In this document: piece after piece, positions 12,884 to 24,659 of the stretch
Position numbering within the stretch: position 1 is the first letter of the stretch
How the letters are laid out: every line of letters starts with the position of its first letter
Assembly (NCBI GenBank): GCA_040357565.1
Contig: JBDODJ010000001.1
Source: Cercozoa sp. M6MM
Taxonomy: Eukaryota > Endomyxa: Ascetosporea
Strand: one strand, 5' to 3'
DNA: 64,000 bases
The notes under the pieces: model-generated
Seen by the model: only the letters and a program-made list of their open reading frames with translations
Database searches by the model: none
Told to the model about the DNA's origin: nothing
Position numbers and translations under genes: made by a program

Positions 12884-13083
12884 CGGACGAGCGGTCGTTT
12901 TTAGTAGAAGCCGAGATTGAAAGAAACGGCTGACTTTACTTTTTGATCGCCTACTACCATCATGATCATTCGAGATCAAAAAATCAATGACGAGTTACCG
13001 CATATTTTTATCTTCAGACTTTGTCATTCGTTACTGTACTTGTATTATTGTTGTTCCCTGTCTCACAGCACAGCATAGTACTG

Positions 13084-14186
13084 ATGAAACTGCTGCTTAC
13101 CACTCTGCTTGCTGCGGTCGTCGCTGCTCGTGTGTTTTGCTCGCGATCGTTTGTCTTGTGCATGGAAATGTTTCGTGTGTTGGTTTGCAGAGGGCCGCAC
13201 GGTCGAGGAGGCCAAGGTCCTCGCCGAGGAGCCTCAGGCCGTTGCCGAGGAGCCGGTTGCCATGCCCATGACGATGCCGGCCCTGCACCCGCGCCGCCCG
13301 GGTGGCCATCACTTCAAGCCTGAGTACAAGCCGGACGTGCACATCATGCCGGTGTACGACTACGAGGAGGAGTCGGAGCTGGCCGACTACGAGTACGAGC
13401 AGCCGGAGTTTGACTTCGACGAGGAGGACGAGGAGATCGCCGCCATGGGCCTGCGCAAGAAGCTGAAGAAGCGTATCAAGAAGAAGCTGCGTCCGCGTCG
13501 CCCGCGTGTCCCGCGTCCGCGTCACCCGCGCGTCCCGCGTCCGGGTCTCCATATCCCGGTACACCTGCTGTCTGTCAACGCTTGAGAAACTAAGTGATTT
13601 TGCAGGGTGGCAATCCGCTGCGTCCGATGCCACGTCCGATGCCGCGTCCGATCCGTGTCCGTCCTGGCCGTCGCCCGCGCCCGATGCCGCTGCCGCGTAA
13701 GCCGCGTGACCTGGTAGCCAGTCAACATCTGACCCTCTGTGATATATGTTGGGCTGAGAACGATTTACTGGTGCCTCGCAGGTTCGCGCTAATGGCTACA
13801 ACCCGGTGTTTGAGCGCGTGCAGCGCGACCTCGACGAGCTGCGTGAGCTGCGCGAGCAAGAGTACCAGCTCGAGCAGGAGATTGCCGACCTGGAGGACGG
13901 CGTCGTTGGCGCCCAGCAGACCTCGGTGGGTGTCGGTGTCTCGATCGGCCGCGGCGGTGTCTCCTGGGGCGCCGGTGTCTCGCGTGGCGGTGTCAGCGTT
14001 GGTTACGGCAACAAGAACGGCGTCAGCGTCGGCCGCGGTGGCAAGAACGGCGGCGGCTACGGCCCCGGTAACCGCGACAATGGCGTTGGTGACCGCGACA
14101 AGCGCGACCGTCGCGACCGCGACCGCTCGGACCGCAGTGGCCGCGACCGCCGTGGCCGTGGTGAGCGTCGCAACCGCCATCGCTAA
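13084..14186 (+). CDS. Secreted, highly charged low-complexity repeat protein
   Basis: ATG 13084 encodes MKLLLTTLLAAVVAA, a signal peptide that splices after one intron to QGRTVEEAKVLAEEP. The mature protein is a chain of compositional blocks: a Glu/Ala/Pro stretch, an acidic Tyr-rich block (YDYEEESELADYEYEQPEF), a cationic block (KKLKKRIKKKL), PRRPRVPRPRHPRVPRP repeats, MPRPMPRP repeats, a short predicted coiled coil (LRELREQEYQLEQEIADLED, near 13830-13890), Gly-rich GVSVG/GRGG repeats, and a terminal RD/RS block (RDRDRSDRSGRD). The stop is at 14186. Three introns. Codons in the exons end almost always in C or G, more biased than in neighbouring genes, which suggests high expression. I recognise no family. 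An extracellular matrix, cell-wall or mineral-associated role is inference from composition only. Confidence 0.7.
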
Positions 14187-14441
14187 AGTGCCGCTCGCTC
14201 GGCTCGGATCCGATCATTCGATCAGGACGACCAAAATCGAGGAGCGAAGCTTCAAGCCCACTGTTTAACTAGCTAACGGACAACCATCGTCTAATTTGTT
14301 AGTTTAATTTGCCTTGTTAACCAACCAAACTGATGCACAATGCAACTCGACTTGCCGAGTCCGCCGCTTAGTTGTTTACATAGAAACATCAACGCAATCA
14401 ATCAAGTAGTGAAGGTAGTCTGGGCACACGGTGATTGATAC

Positions 14442-17400
14442 TCACTGCATAAGTGCAGAAAGATCGGCCTTAACAATCTTTTGAATTTGCTCTTTGCTCA
14501 GCTGGCCGAACGCGCCTACAGAAATGGGACATGTCAGCAGCAAGATGGTGGCAAGTGCAGCCGTACCCTCAATGAGACGACGCTTCTTCTCTTGCAGCAG
14601 GAGGATCTTCTCTTCGACCTGCGCACGAACGAAAAAGATGGTCTCGTGATGAAACAACAAAACGAAAAGGAGACAAAGTGAAGCGTGGGTCGTACCGTCT
14701 CAGCAACTACGAAACGGGTCACTGTAACTGGAAGCTTCTGGCCCAGTCGATGCACTCGATCGACGGCCTGGTCTTCCGTTGCAGGCTATTGTTCACACAC
14801 CCACACACACATACACACACATGTTAGCATTAACTAACCACAGCAATTGCTGAAAGGCTGCAAGAGACAAGGTACGTTCCACCACGGATCGAGGATGAAC
14901 ACGCGGTTCGCAGCGACGAGGTTGAGACCGAGGTTACCTGCCTGTGCATCAAGAAACATAAAGTACACGGTGGCGATGTTACTGCAGGCTGTCCGTACCT
15001 TGAGCGACAGCAGGAACACTTTGACCGACGGGTCCTGCGCGAACGTGCGCAGCGCGCGATCACGCACGGGCTTCTTCATGGAACCGTCGAGTCGCACGGA
15101 CCGAATACCCGCAGTCTACTCATACAGGCGTGTGAGTGTCTACGAGATAGCGCTGGGGAGAAAAGGAAGCAGTGTACCGAGAGACAGGTCTCCACCAGAT
15201 CGAGCATCTTGGTCCACTGCGAGAAGACAACGCACTTGCCGCCCGTGACGCTGCTACCGCCCGTGCTGCGGAAGCGCTGCCCCTTGCGGATCTCAGAAAT
15301 CACTGCGAGGTACACGGCAGCAACACTTGCTTAAATACCTCCCTTCAACACCACACAAAAATAGTTACAGGCACGGATCTTGGCGGACTGAGCGACACGA
15401 CCACGTGCCAAAGCACGACCGTACTACGTGAAGACAGTAACATAACTCCACCCCTGTGTATTAGGAGGGAAGGGGAAGGTGTATTGAAGTGAAAGCTAGT
15501 GTACAGACGAGTCGGCAAAGAAACGCGTGCTGCCACTCGCCAACTAAAAAGCAGGGTAACATAAAATTGAGTCACAAAAGATATTAAAGAGGACAATATA
15601 CGAGGTGGTTCAGGTGTTCCGTCGACATCTCATGGCCGCCCAGCAGTCGGTCCTTGTCGCTGTCACATCAGACAAGGTTTTCAGGCACACAAAACAATAG
15701 ACACACAAAGAAGCTACCCCGACTGCGACTGCACGGCGTCTTCATCGTCCTTCGAGAAGAAAGATGCCACGTCCACCTCGCTGCGCACAACCAAGTACCA
15801 ATGAAGCTATATGCAGGATATAAAAAACAACAAGAAAGTACCGCGTAATGTTGCCCATACAAGCAGGACAGTTGCGATTACTATTCGCAACACGTTACAA
15901 AGCACATTCACAAACACAAAAGCAAGTACTTTTTCTTCTGCTCGTCGAGACACTTTTTGCAGAACACGTGGCCACACGGTACCACCACCTAAGAGAGACA
16001 GTACGGGAGGATTGAACAAAGGATTGAAAGACGGTGTACCTGTGGCTGCACGGGGTCATCGAAGCACTCCAGGCACTCGCCATGGCGTTCCAACTGGTCG
16101 CTCACCTGTGTGGCACAATTACATCGCACCGCAGCTAAAAAAGGTAGAAAGTGGTATACCCAGGCACGCGTGATGTTGTTGACATTGTTCTTTGTGTCAG
16201 TTTGCGGTTTGCCGCTGCAGAATCGAACACAAGACTAGGATGTTATGATACACAATAAACAAGAAATCAACGATACGTGATGCCTTGCTTCCGTAGTTCC
16301 GCCGATGCGCTATGAATGATCACAATGAGACAGTCATATGTGAAGACGAACCCAACCACAAAAGCGCACCTCAACATGGCGTCTCGATCGGCTGCCGGAA
16401 CCTATTGCACCAAAAGGTTGCACAGAAGACTCGAATCACAAGGAAATATAAGCTCGCACCAGCAGCAGGTGGCCGCAGCACTGACGCAGACGCAGCAGCA
16501 TACCAAGAACACGAGAGTTGCTGCTGTTGCTGCCTTGCTCACTGTACAGACAGAATACTCACCAGCACAATATGTCCACAACAATGTGTGAAGGTACCGT
16601 GCAGCACGAAACTGCTTGCGGTAGTAGGCGAACATCTTGTCGTACATCTTGCGCTCCGTCTAATTGCAGCTTTGTCAAGCACCCCACAGAAAACTCCCAA
16701 AACTAAACTCTAAAGTTACGGCATCGAACTGCACACGAATCACGCGAATCGTCTTCTGCGGCAATCGCACGATCGGCCGTCCGTTGACCTGCGTGAGTGG
16801 GTGTTTAATATAAATTGCAAAGACAAGAAAGAGTACGAACGAAGCCTACCTGCATATCCTTGCTTCGTCGAAGACACATACCATCGAGAATCTTGCGTAG
16901 ATTGTCCATTCCTTCTGTTTTCTTTTGTTGCAGCGGTTCCACGACCTGCAACGCATGCAATTTAAACAGACGTGCGTAAAGTTCTTCGAATCTCAGGTAC
17001 CAAGGCACGCCATGTGTTGAGCAGGCCGAACGGTTGCACTCGCAGGAAGCGCAACAAAGCGAACAAATCGTTCAGCTGCAACAACCGTCGTAACTCATAA
17101 AACAAACAAAAAACCCAAAGTCCTGAACTACCTTGTTTTGCACGGGAGTGCCCGTGAGCGCCCAGCGATATCTCGCCTGAAAGTTAAAAACAATAAAACG
17201 TTCACCAACAAGTTAATTGAAAAAGACTGAAGATACTCGCAGGTTGCAGCACGCTCGGAACGTTCGAGTTTCACGATTCCTGATTTCGTGACCCTCCTGC
17301 AACAAGAATCATGCGCGCATAACTTTTTTCCGGCAAAAAGAAGAAAATACGTCCAAAACGACACGGAGCCAGTTGATTGCGTGCAGACCAGTCTGTTCAA

Positions 17401-20400
17401 GCATTCGCGCGGATGCAAAACAAAACTGAACAAATAAATGTCGCCTACATCAGCAGGCCGCGTCTCAACTTCAACGTTTTCGTTGACGTCCACTACAAGG
17501 CATTCACAAACTAAACTTGCAAAAACAGGAGAACAACAGAGTTGAGGAAACAAACCTTTTCGCTTTGGTTTCTTCTTTTCGACTGTGCCGCTGTTGCTGC
17601 CGTTGGAGGATTTCTTGGTGCGTGCACGCTTCGTTCCCTCGACGAACTACGATTGATTGAACTTCAAAAGGAACAGCAAACTTCTAGAAGGGCGCCGTGT
17701 ACCTCAGCAAACTCGCTTTGCACCACAGTGTACTGCAACATAAACACAGGCAGAATAGCTAGAGCATGACAGAGTAGAGTCTGAGATGTGTGGTACAGTC
17801 GTGATGACAACGTGATGCTGCCGCAGAAAGTCAGGCGACTTGTTTCGCTTGTTGTGATGGTACACGTACACCTTGAGTGTGTCAGGCTGTGTGTGTTTGC
17901 GAATCTGTTCCTCCCAGTTGCTCATCCTAGACATAGAACTTTTCTAAGTGTACAAATAAAATAAGAGAAAGCTCGTACACGGTGAGCGGCGCCACGATCA
18001 GAGTCGGACCCGGTAGTTTCACGAAACTGCAAAAATACACAGTTCAACTCAAAACACAATGAAAGCGAAATCCAAACTTACGTGCTGCTTCCAGACTTGC
18101 CGGCCGAAGCGATTCGCTTTTTCTCTTTCCGTTGTCGCCGTTCGATCTAAAATTTCACATGAGATAAAATTAATTCTCCAAAAGTAAATTCACGCTAAAC
18201 AAGTTTGTTTGCACAGTTTGTTTGCAATTTATTTTACCTCAGCAGCCGACATGTTGGCGTGCAGCAGCGTGTTGGTACAAATGAGCGAGATGGTTTGCAC
18301 CGTCTTGCCAAGACCCATGTCGTCCTGCGTTGAATATTTGAATGAAAAAAAAAATCAACTTGACAGAAGCAAAACAAAAACGGTTTGTACAGCCAAGATG
18401 CCGCCGCGATGATCTGGCGGTTCCACACCGACCTGAGCATTTTCCAGTGCATTTTAATTTCTGAAATATACGAGACAAATGAGCGAAATTACCGGCAGCG
18501 TTTGCTTGGTGCGCGTGTTGTGGTACTGCATGCTGACACCGTCAGCCGCACGGCGCTGCACCCAGAAGAACGAGAGTGCCGAAGGCTGTCGCTCCTTCTC
18601 CGTGAGCCAGGAGAGACCGACCTTCTGGTATGGCAGTAGTTTGGCTCGAACCTACACATGCACAGTGCAAGCGAAGTTCTGGAAAGGGTTAGATCACAAA
18701 AGAGAAAGAGCTACACTCTTGTGCGGCTGCATAGGTCGCATGCGTCGGTGATCGAGCACCTGCGAGAAGACCTGCAGGAAGTTCGAAACGATGTGATCGA
18801 TCGAAATCGAATCCTTGTCGCCTTTGCCTAACAGCAGGAACAGAAGAGAGTGATGGTTTTATGTTTATACCTTATAAACATTAAACGCTGATGGTACCAG
18901 TCTTCTGTGCCTGCAGTCGCTGCTTCTCCATCGCTGCTTCGGCACGCAGAGTAACAACGCGGCCCACCTAAAGTAACATTAATTCTTGCCCCTCCCTTAT
19001 GTACTGAAGGAAAGGGTACATTAGGCGCCCATCGCATGCGACGCAGTGCATTGTAGACTTGCTTCTCCTGAGACAGGATGGTTAAAGCGAAGCACACATG
19101 AGCGCTAAGAAAAAGGGGATACGTTGACTGCCAGGCACTGCACACTGACCGAGCAGTTGGCCACTCTGTGTTGACACATCAATATATAAAGCAAGGATGT
19201 GGGGGGGGGGGTAAACTACAATCGCCTCGGGTCGGACTTGAGTTCCTCGACATCCAAAACGTTGACACTGGCCGAGGCCTGCACCAGTCCGCTCTCCATC
19301 AGCGGTGCCAAAAAGCTCGCCACCTATCCATCAACATCGCGCAGGTGTGTACATTTGGACAGTACATATGTACATGGACAAGTACCTGCATGTCCAGTGC
19401 TGCCAACTTGTCTTTCGACCCCAGTCCAAGTGTGTTTGCTGGGTCTATAGGCAGGGAAGGTAATACGAAGGTAATAGAGGGGGATAAAAGTACCGTCCAG
19501 TCGTGCAGCAGTGTCGTGTGTCACCAGCACGAGCGAGCGCGAATCCTTCGACGCAGTGTCACGCCGTACCTGCAGACACACAGAACAATTGTGTCCAGGT
19601 ACTGTACTAGTAGAAATAGTGGTAGGGCAGGTGACAGGTGTACCGGGAAGAAAGCATCGTCCAGAGGCAGCGCATCGTGCGCCTGCCGCAGTCGGTCCAG
19701 TCGCTTGCGTCGCAGGTACACGAAGCACTTCTCAATGAGACCAAGCTGCGGCCACTGGCCCTGCCGCACGTTGTTATCCTCGTCTGGCGGGGAGGGGTTA
19801 AGGGAGTAAGAGTCATGGGAGTCAGGGTACGGGTAATGGAGGGGTAAGGGAGGGGTAAGGGAAGGCTTAAAGGGGGGCAAGCAAAAAAAAAACATACCAT
19901 CAGCGTCCACCGAGGGCGAGGAGCCTCTGGAGTTGCCGCTCGAGTACACCTGCGGCTGGTCCGCGGCAGATGCGCCAAGACTCGCCGAGCGAGCCAAGGC
20001 CGTACTCGCGTACTGTGTCTACGAACGGGTGGGGGGGGGGCGGGTAAGAGGGGTAAAGAAGGAGGTAAGGGGTAAAAGGAGGAAGAGGCAAGATAAGTGA
20101 GGTACAGGAGACGACGATCGCAGTCGCTGCTGCTCTTGCTGGTGCAGTACCTGCGTCACTTGGTGCGCGTGCTGCAGTCGGTTCATCTGCAGGTGCTGCT
20201 GCCACTGCTGCTGCTGCATCTGCTGCTGCTGCATCTGCTGCTGCATCTGCATCTGCATCTGTAGTACACACACACAGAGTGATTGCGAGTGTCCCTTGCT
20301 GTGTCACAACAAAGCAGTACCGCATTCGGCATGGCCATGTGATGCGGCATCATCTGACGTTTCACCATGTGCGCTACCAACCCGACATTCAAAGGCAAAC

Positions 20401-20635
20401 AACCACACCAGTGGACAAACCTACCCGACTCAGCTGTGCGCGCTCGTTTATCGCCGGTCTGAGGCATCATCATACCTCGCTGTGCCTGCTGCGGGTACTG
20501 CTGTACCGGCACCTGCTGGTGATACTGCAGCTGTGTCGGGTACTGTGCCTGCTGCTGTGGCTGCTGCAGGAACTGCTGCGGCCGAAACGGCTGCTGTGGC
20601 GGCATGCCACCCTGCGGCATGTAATGCGGCTGCAT
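14442..20635 (-). CDS. SNF2-family ATPase with RING finger (RAD5/RAD16/HLTF-like), Q-rich N-terminus
   Basis: A large minus-strand gene of more than 20 exons. The N-terminus starts at ATG 20635 ([11 protein letters not shown]) and is rich in Gln/Met (blocks at 20460-20635 and 20170-20260). SNF2 helicase motifs follow in order: [11 protein letters not shown] (about 18600), [14 protein letters not shown] (motif I, about 18300), [11 protein letters not shown] (about 17990), WLRVVLD spliced to EGHEIRN (DEGH box, about 17290-17370), [10 protein letters not shown] (about 17140), and [10 protein letters not shown] (about 16870). A RING finger containing [12 protein letters not shown] and [12 protein letters not shown] (about 15940-16075) sits between the helicase lobes, as in RAD5, RAD16, HLTF and SHPRH. 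The second lobe has [36 protein letters not shown] and DPWWN (about 14890-15230). The stop is at 14442. Expected role: chromatin or stalled-fork DNA translocase coupled to ubiquitin ligase activity. Introns in the middle are short and AT-rich; the N-terminal ones carry the C-rich tracts. Confidence 0.88.
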
Positions 20636-20761
20636 CCCGCGTCACTCCCGAGGATACTAACAACGACACTCGCGCTTCTTTCGACGTCGCTTTCCGATCC
20701 AAAACAAGCGCCGAAATAATAGAGATTGTCCCCGTCTCTTCACGGCCTCGAACCGATTTCT

Positions 20762-20956
20762 ATGAGTTCAACCGTACGCTCTCAAAACTCTAAACCCACT
20801 CTCGTGGACCACCAGTACGGGAAACACAGCAGAACGTCGAAACGAACTTGTTCCCGGCGCTCCGTTTTGGAACAGAATAAAGTTCGTCTGTCGGACGTGT
20901 TGGACGACGTTAAACTGCGCTGGCATGTGCCCGAGCTAATTGAATTTTATTTTTGA
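20762..20956 (+). CDS. Possible small protein, 64 aa, unrecognised
   Basis: An ATG-started open frame (MSSTVRSQNSKPT...) runs to a stop at 20956 and ends LRWHVPELIEFYF. It lies between the divergent start of the SNF2 gene and the 3' end of the RBM28-like gene. The sequence is basic in the middle (KRTCSRRS) with an amphipathic C-terminus. I recognise no family, and a random open frame is possible. No intron signals are needed. The rest of 20636-21060 shows nothing else I can support. Confidence 0.25.
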   Translation: MSSTVRSQNSKPTLVDHQYGKHSRTSKRTCSRRSVLEQNKVRLSDVLDDVKLRWHVPELIEFYF

Positions 20957-21060
20957 GAATTAAATTGGATAGTAAGAAACGTGGAGAAGTGAACGGAAAC
21001 GCAAGCGAAATATTTCTTCGCGCATTTGTTTGCGATTGCTTCCGTTCAACGCAGGTTTTA

Positions 21061-23051
21061 TTATTTGCGTTGCTGCTTCTTGCGTCGTCGCTCGATGCGC
21101 TTTCTGGCCAGCGCGTGGTTCTTTGCCGCTGCACCCGAAAGAAACATCCTGAAGGTCAGCGAAACAGGGAGGAAATGCAATGTGTACAGCTCTGCCACGG
21201 CTGCTGGCCGTCAGCGAGACCGACCTGCTGCTGGAACTGCGCATTGCGATCGACGTAGCCCGGTCGCAGATGCTTCGGCATGCCAAGCTGCGACTTGCGC
21301 AGTTTCACCGGCGCTTGCTGCTCCTCTATCGCACAGACACGAAGAACACATACGCACATACACTGAAGAAGAGCGAGCGAACAACATACTCGGCTTGCGC
21401 TGCTCGGCGAGCTGCTTGTTGCGCTGGATCTTGCGCACGCGTTCGCGCAGCAAGTGCACCTTACGCGCATCCACTAGAGCGAACTCGACCTGCAGACGTC
21501 TGCCCTCCGGAATCACGCCCTACCAGCACAACAGCGATTATTTTAAAACCCTACCAACACAGCCAGCTCTACCTCAGGATCGGCGTTCGGGTTGCAACTC
21601 AACTCGCGCAGCACAGCGAGCGAATCCGCGTGCTCGCGAAACTCGACAAAACCGTAGCACAGAGATCTCTACAGCGACACAAACACGCAAGTGAACACAA
21701 AGTACGCAAAGTAGACACAACACAAGAACACAGAAAAACGCACCTGTCGACTCGGGTCGCGAGCGACACTGACCGACTTGATCTTGGCCGCACCGTGCTG
21801 ATAGGCAGGCACGTCAGCGAACAGCACCGTGGCCGGTCGACTCTCGTCACGCGCCTTTTTTTGCGCGGCACTCCACTCTCTGTCCGGATTATCCTCCCTG
21901 CCAAACCAAGAGGTAAGTTGGGGGAATGAAGGCCACAAAGACAAGTGTACTGCTGCTTGACAGCACGACGGAGCACGCGCAGACGAAGCGCAGTGCGCAC
22001 GGCGAGCTGCTTGAGCGCATTCTCGTCCACCGTGGGCGGCAGGTTGTGCACCGAGAGCCGCGTTTGCGACAGGTGGTAGTTCGCGTTCTTAAGTTTCTCC
22101 TTCTTCTCCTTCCACTGCTGCGCACGTCGGCGCGCCTGCTTCTCAGTCAGTCCGTTCTCGGACGTGGCTTCAGTCTCGACGCCCTCGCGAGCCAGCGCGA
22201 GATTGCGCTTGTCGCGTTCTTCGTCACGCTCAGCGAACTTTCCGACCTCCTCTCGCACCACAGCAGCGAGAACCACGAGCTGCACGCCAGCGGACTCGTT
22301 ACACGGTTTTTCAGTGAAAACAAATTAAAGCAAAAGCTACCGGTCGGCCGTGCAGCTCAACGCTGGTTCCGCTCGTCAGGGAAAGAATGTCGTCTTTAGT
22401 CCTTCTCACGAGACAACATGAATGCGCACACTTCGGAGAGGCAAGAAACAAAGCACAACTCACTTGACATCCGAAGCAGACGCTGCAGCAACAGCTGCAT
22501 CTCGAGCCGAGCTCGACTTGAAACGCACGAAAGCTGTGCCCTTGTTCAAGCCTGTGCTCTTGTGCTTCACAAGCTTGGCGTATTCCACAGGACCGAACAC
22601 CTCGAAGCAACGCGCCACCTCCTGCAAAACCACCCATTTTTAATCTCGAGAAACGTGAAAAATACAAAAAAAAAGAAAATCGACGCACCTGTTCGCTCGC
22701 GTCAACAGGGACATTGCGCACAAAGGCAGTGCGAGCATTTTGCGATTCGGCACTCTCGGGTTCGCGCTTCTGTCGCCTCTTCTGTCAAAAAACACAAACC
22801 GGTCAGTCAGTCCACGTCAGGTCAGAACAGCCCAGTCAAGCGGGGCAGACAAGAGCCATCCGTAACGAACCTTGTTCTTGTTGCCCTGGAGCTTGCCGTT
22901 GTTGGAGTTCTTCCTGCGCTTGGCAGCCGGCTCGTCGGCTGGGCCTTTGCGACCGCGCTTGCCGTCGTGAACTGAGCACGCCAATCAGAAATGTAATTTC
23001 GAGCACGAGCACTCTTCGGCACTCTGCGCACACGAAATAAAATCTACCCAT
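21061..23051 (-). CDS. RBM28/Nop4-like RNA-binding protein (two RRMs)
   Basis: This is a nucleolar-type ribosome-biogenesis RNA-binding protein. The first RRM contains AFVRNVPVDASEQ, VARCFEVFGPVEYAKLV and KGTAFVRFKSS (22480-22740). The second contains TRLSVHNLPPTVDENALKQL (about 22010-22070) and LCYGFVEFREHADSLAVLRE (about 21610-21670). The tail PEGRRLQVEFALVDARKVH matches the element that follows the last RRM of RBM28/Nop4. The C-terminus is basic (KRIERRRKKQQRK, stop 21061). The start is inferred as ATG 23051, where a 4-nt coding exon ATGG joins across a 76-nt intron to give MVHDGKRGRKGPADEP. If correct, the protein lacks the first two RRMs of the four-RRM family. Its start lies 203 bp from that of divergently transcribed RPB11. 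Confidence is good on family, moderate on the start. Confidence 0.82.
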
Positions 23052-23254
23052 AGTTAGCTTGATCCCGCACAGTGCTAGAGCGCCTCGCGAGTCCGATTGG
23101 TGGGATGTTTCATTTTGTGGCAAGCGGAGTGCTGGATCATAATTTCCTCGATCTCGGCGTCATCTAAGCAGTGTGGCCGTGTGTTGGAGTAACAGAGAAT
23201 TGATATTCGGGGACTGCGGCGCGTGTGTGTCTTGGTCAGTAGCATAGTTGAAGG
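23052..23254. promoter_or_regulatory. Divergent intergenic region between RBM28-like gene and RPB11
   Basis: The 203 bp between the two start codons must contain both promoters. No TATA box or known element is evident. Confidence 0.35.
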
Positions 23255-24101
23255 ATGGCGGCGAACGTGCCGAACCGGAGTCAGACGTATCTTCTCGAGC
23301 CCGATGAGGACGAAGAAGTCACAGAGATCAAAAAGTATGGTCATGTGCTTTGTGCCGATATCTGTTGCCGTTGTACAAAGATGTACATTTTATGATGTGC
23401 ACACCAGGGTGACATGGGTGCGAGACAAAAAGGTGCCCGATGCAGCCGTCTTCCGGATCAACAAGGAGGACCACACTCTAGGCGTACCTTTTGTTTTAAG
23501 GAATTAGGGGTAGAGAGAGTAAGTGTGCGTGTACAGAACGTGGTCCGGTGTAAAGTCCTCGAAGATGACCGTGTTCTCTTCGTGGGCTACAAGGTACCAC
23601 ACCCGCTCAAGTCCGAGGTCGTCATCAAGGTGCGCACGCAGAAACGCGCTGCCAAACCGCGTGAAGGTTGCCGCCTTTTACCTCCTTACTATTTGTTTAG
23701 CCTCGTTTACTCCCTTGTTTATTATCCCCTTTTGTTGCTTTTCTAAAATAACGTGTCGATTGTGCAGTGGTATTGGACGCCTGCAGTGACTTGGTGCGAC
23801 TTTGTTTGTTCCTTCCTGTCGCACCCGTTTGCTGTTACTTTTTGCTGCTTGCTAGCTGGCGGAACTGGACTCACTGGAGAACGAATTCCGCGTCGCTGCC
23901 TCTCAGATTCAGCCAGGCATTCAGGTAGCCTTTTCTTGTGCCTCTCCTGTCTGTCTGTATGTCTCGGACTGGTTCGAATGATAGGAGGACTCTTTCAATG
24001 GCGTGTTCCTGCAACATGTCGAGCAACACGCCACGCCCGACGCCGAAGACGCCATCGACGGCGAGTTTGGCGCCGCTGATGCCTTCATGCGCGACTACTA
24101 A
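23255..24101 (+). CDS. POLR2J: DNA-directed RNA polymerase II subunit RPB11
   Basis: RPB11 pairs with RPB3 in the alpha-like assembly platform of RNA polymerase II. ATG 23255 gives MAANVPNRSQTYLLEPDEDE. Later exons give KVPDAAVFRINKEDHTLG, spliced via donor GTACC (23484) to NVVRCKVLEDDRVLFVGYKV and PHPLKSEVVIKVRT. These are the family signature motifs (INKEDHTLG, VLFAGYKVPHPL). Downstream come LAELDSLENEFRVAASQIQ and a C-terminal extension that is acidic and ends FMRDY-stop at 24101, longer than in yeast or human RPB11. At least five introns, most of them T-rich. Confidence 0.92.
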
Positions 24102-24344
24102 CCGTGGCTCGTCCCAGTGGTGTTGCGTTGCGGTAATTCGTTGGAAATAACTCAGTAATTTGCATAAAACTTCCGAGTGATTACCCGGCGCGGTTTTGCC
24201 GGCGTGTCGCCGCGGCCATGAGTGTGATTAAATCAACTGTTAACATCGTACAGGCGGTAGAAGTAAAGTACAATTGTAGCCCGTCGGCATTCGACTGTAC
24301 GTAAACTTACTGTATCATGGCCAATCCTGGCCCCTGGGGTGGGA

Positions 24345-24501
24345 CCAAACGGTTTTATAGAGGGCCTCTGCCAGCGTTTCGTTCCTGAGCGGGAGTCCTG
24401 GAAAAATACCAGTAAACTGTATTGATTCCTAGCCGGAGTCCAGGGCGGTGTTAACGCTTACAGCTTATCTCCCAAGTAAGCGGAGAGATAAAACCGTTTG
24501 G
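24345..24501. repeat. Inverted-repeat-bounded segment upstream of the CRIB gene
   Basis: CCAAACGGTTTTAT at 24345-24358 is repeated as its exact reverse complement at 24488-24501, enclosing about 157 bp with no open frame. Inside and just outside are near-direct repeats: TTATCTCCCAAGTAAGCGGAGAGAT (written here in two parts as TTATCTCCCAAG and GCGGAGAGAT, about 24464-24489), and a similar TTATCTCCCAAGGAAGTGGAG at about 24521-24541. The layout resembles a small MITE or a regulatory stem. No clear target-site duplication is seen. Confidence 0.5.
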
Positions 24502-24659
24502 CCTCCATGAGTCAAGCTTTATCTCCCAAGGAAGTGGAGAGATTAGCTAGTAGCTTGGGAGCATACAAGTCGCTGTTGGTAAACAATTATGATCTCCTTC
24601 CTGTACCTCAATTTCAACATTCCCTTGACGGTCAGCTTTTCGTGTAGTTTGCAGGGGCA

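Noticed and set aside
13097-14180. Two long minus-strand open frames (178 and 152 codons)
   Set aside because: They are antisense shadows of the biased, repeat-rich secreted-protein exons; the second is Ala/Val/Thr-rich as expected from reversed Gly/Arg codons.
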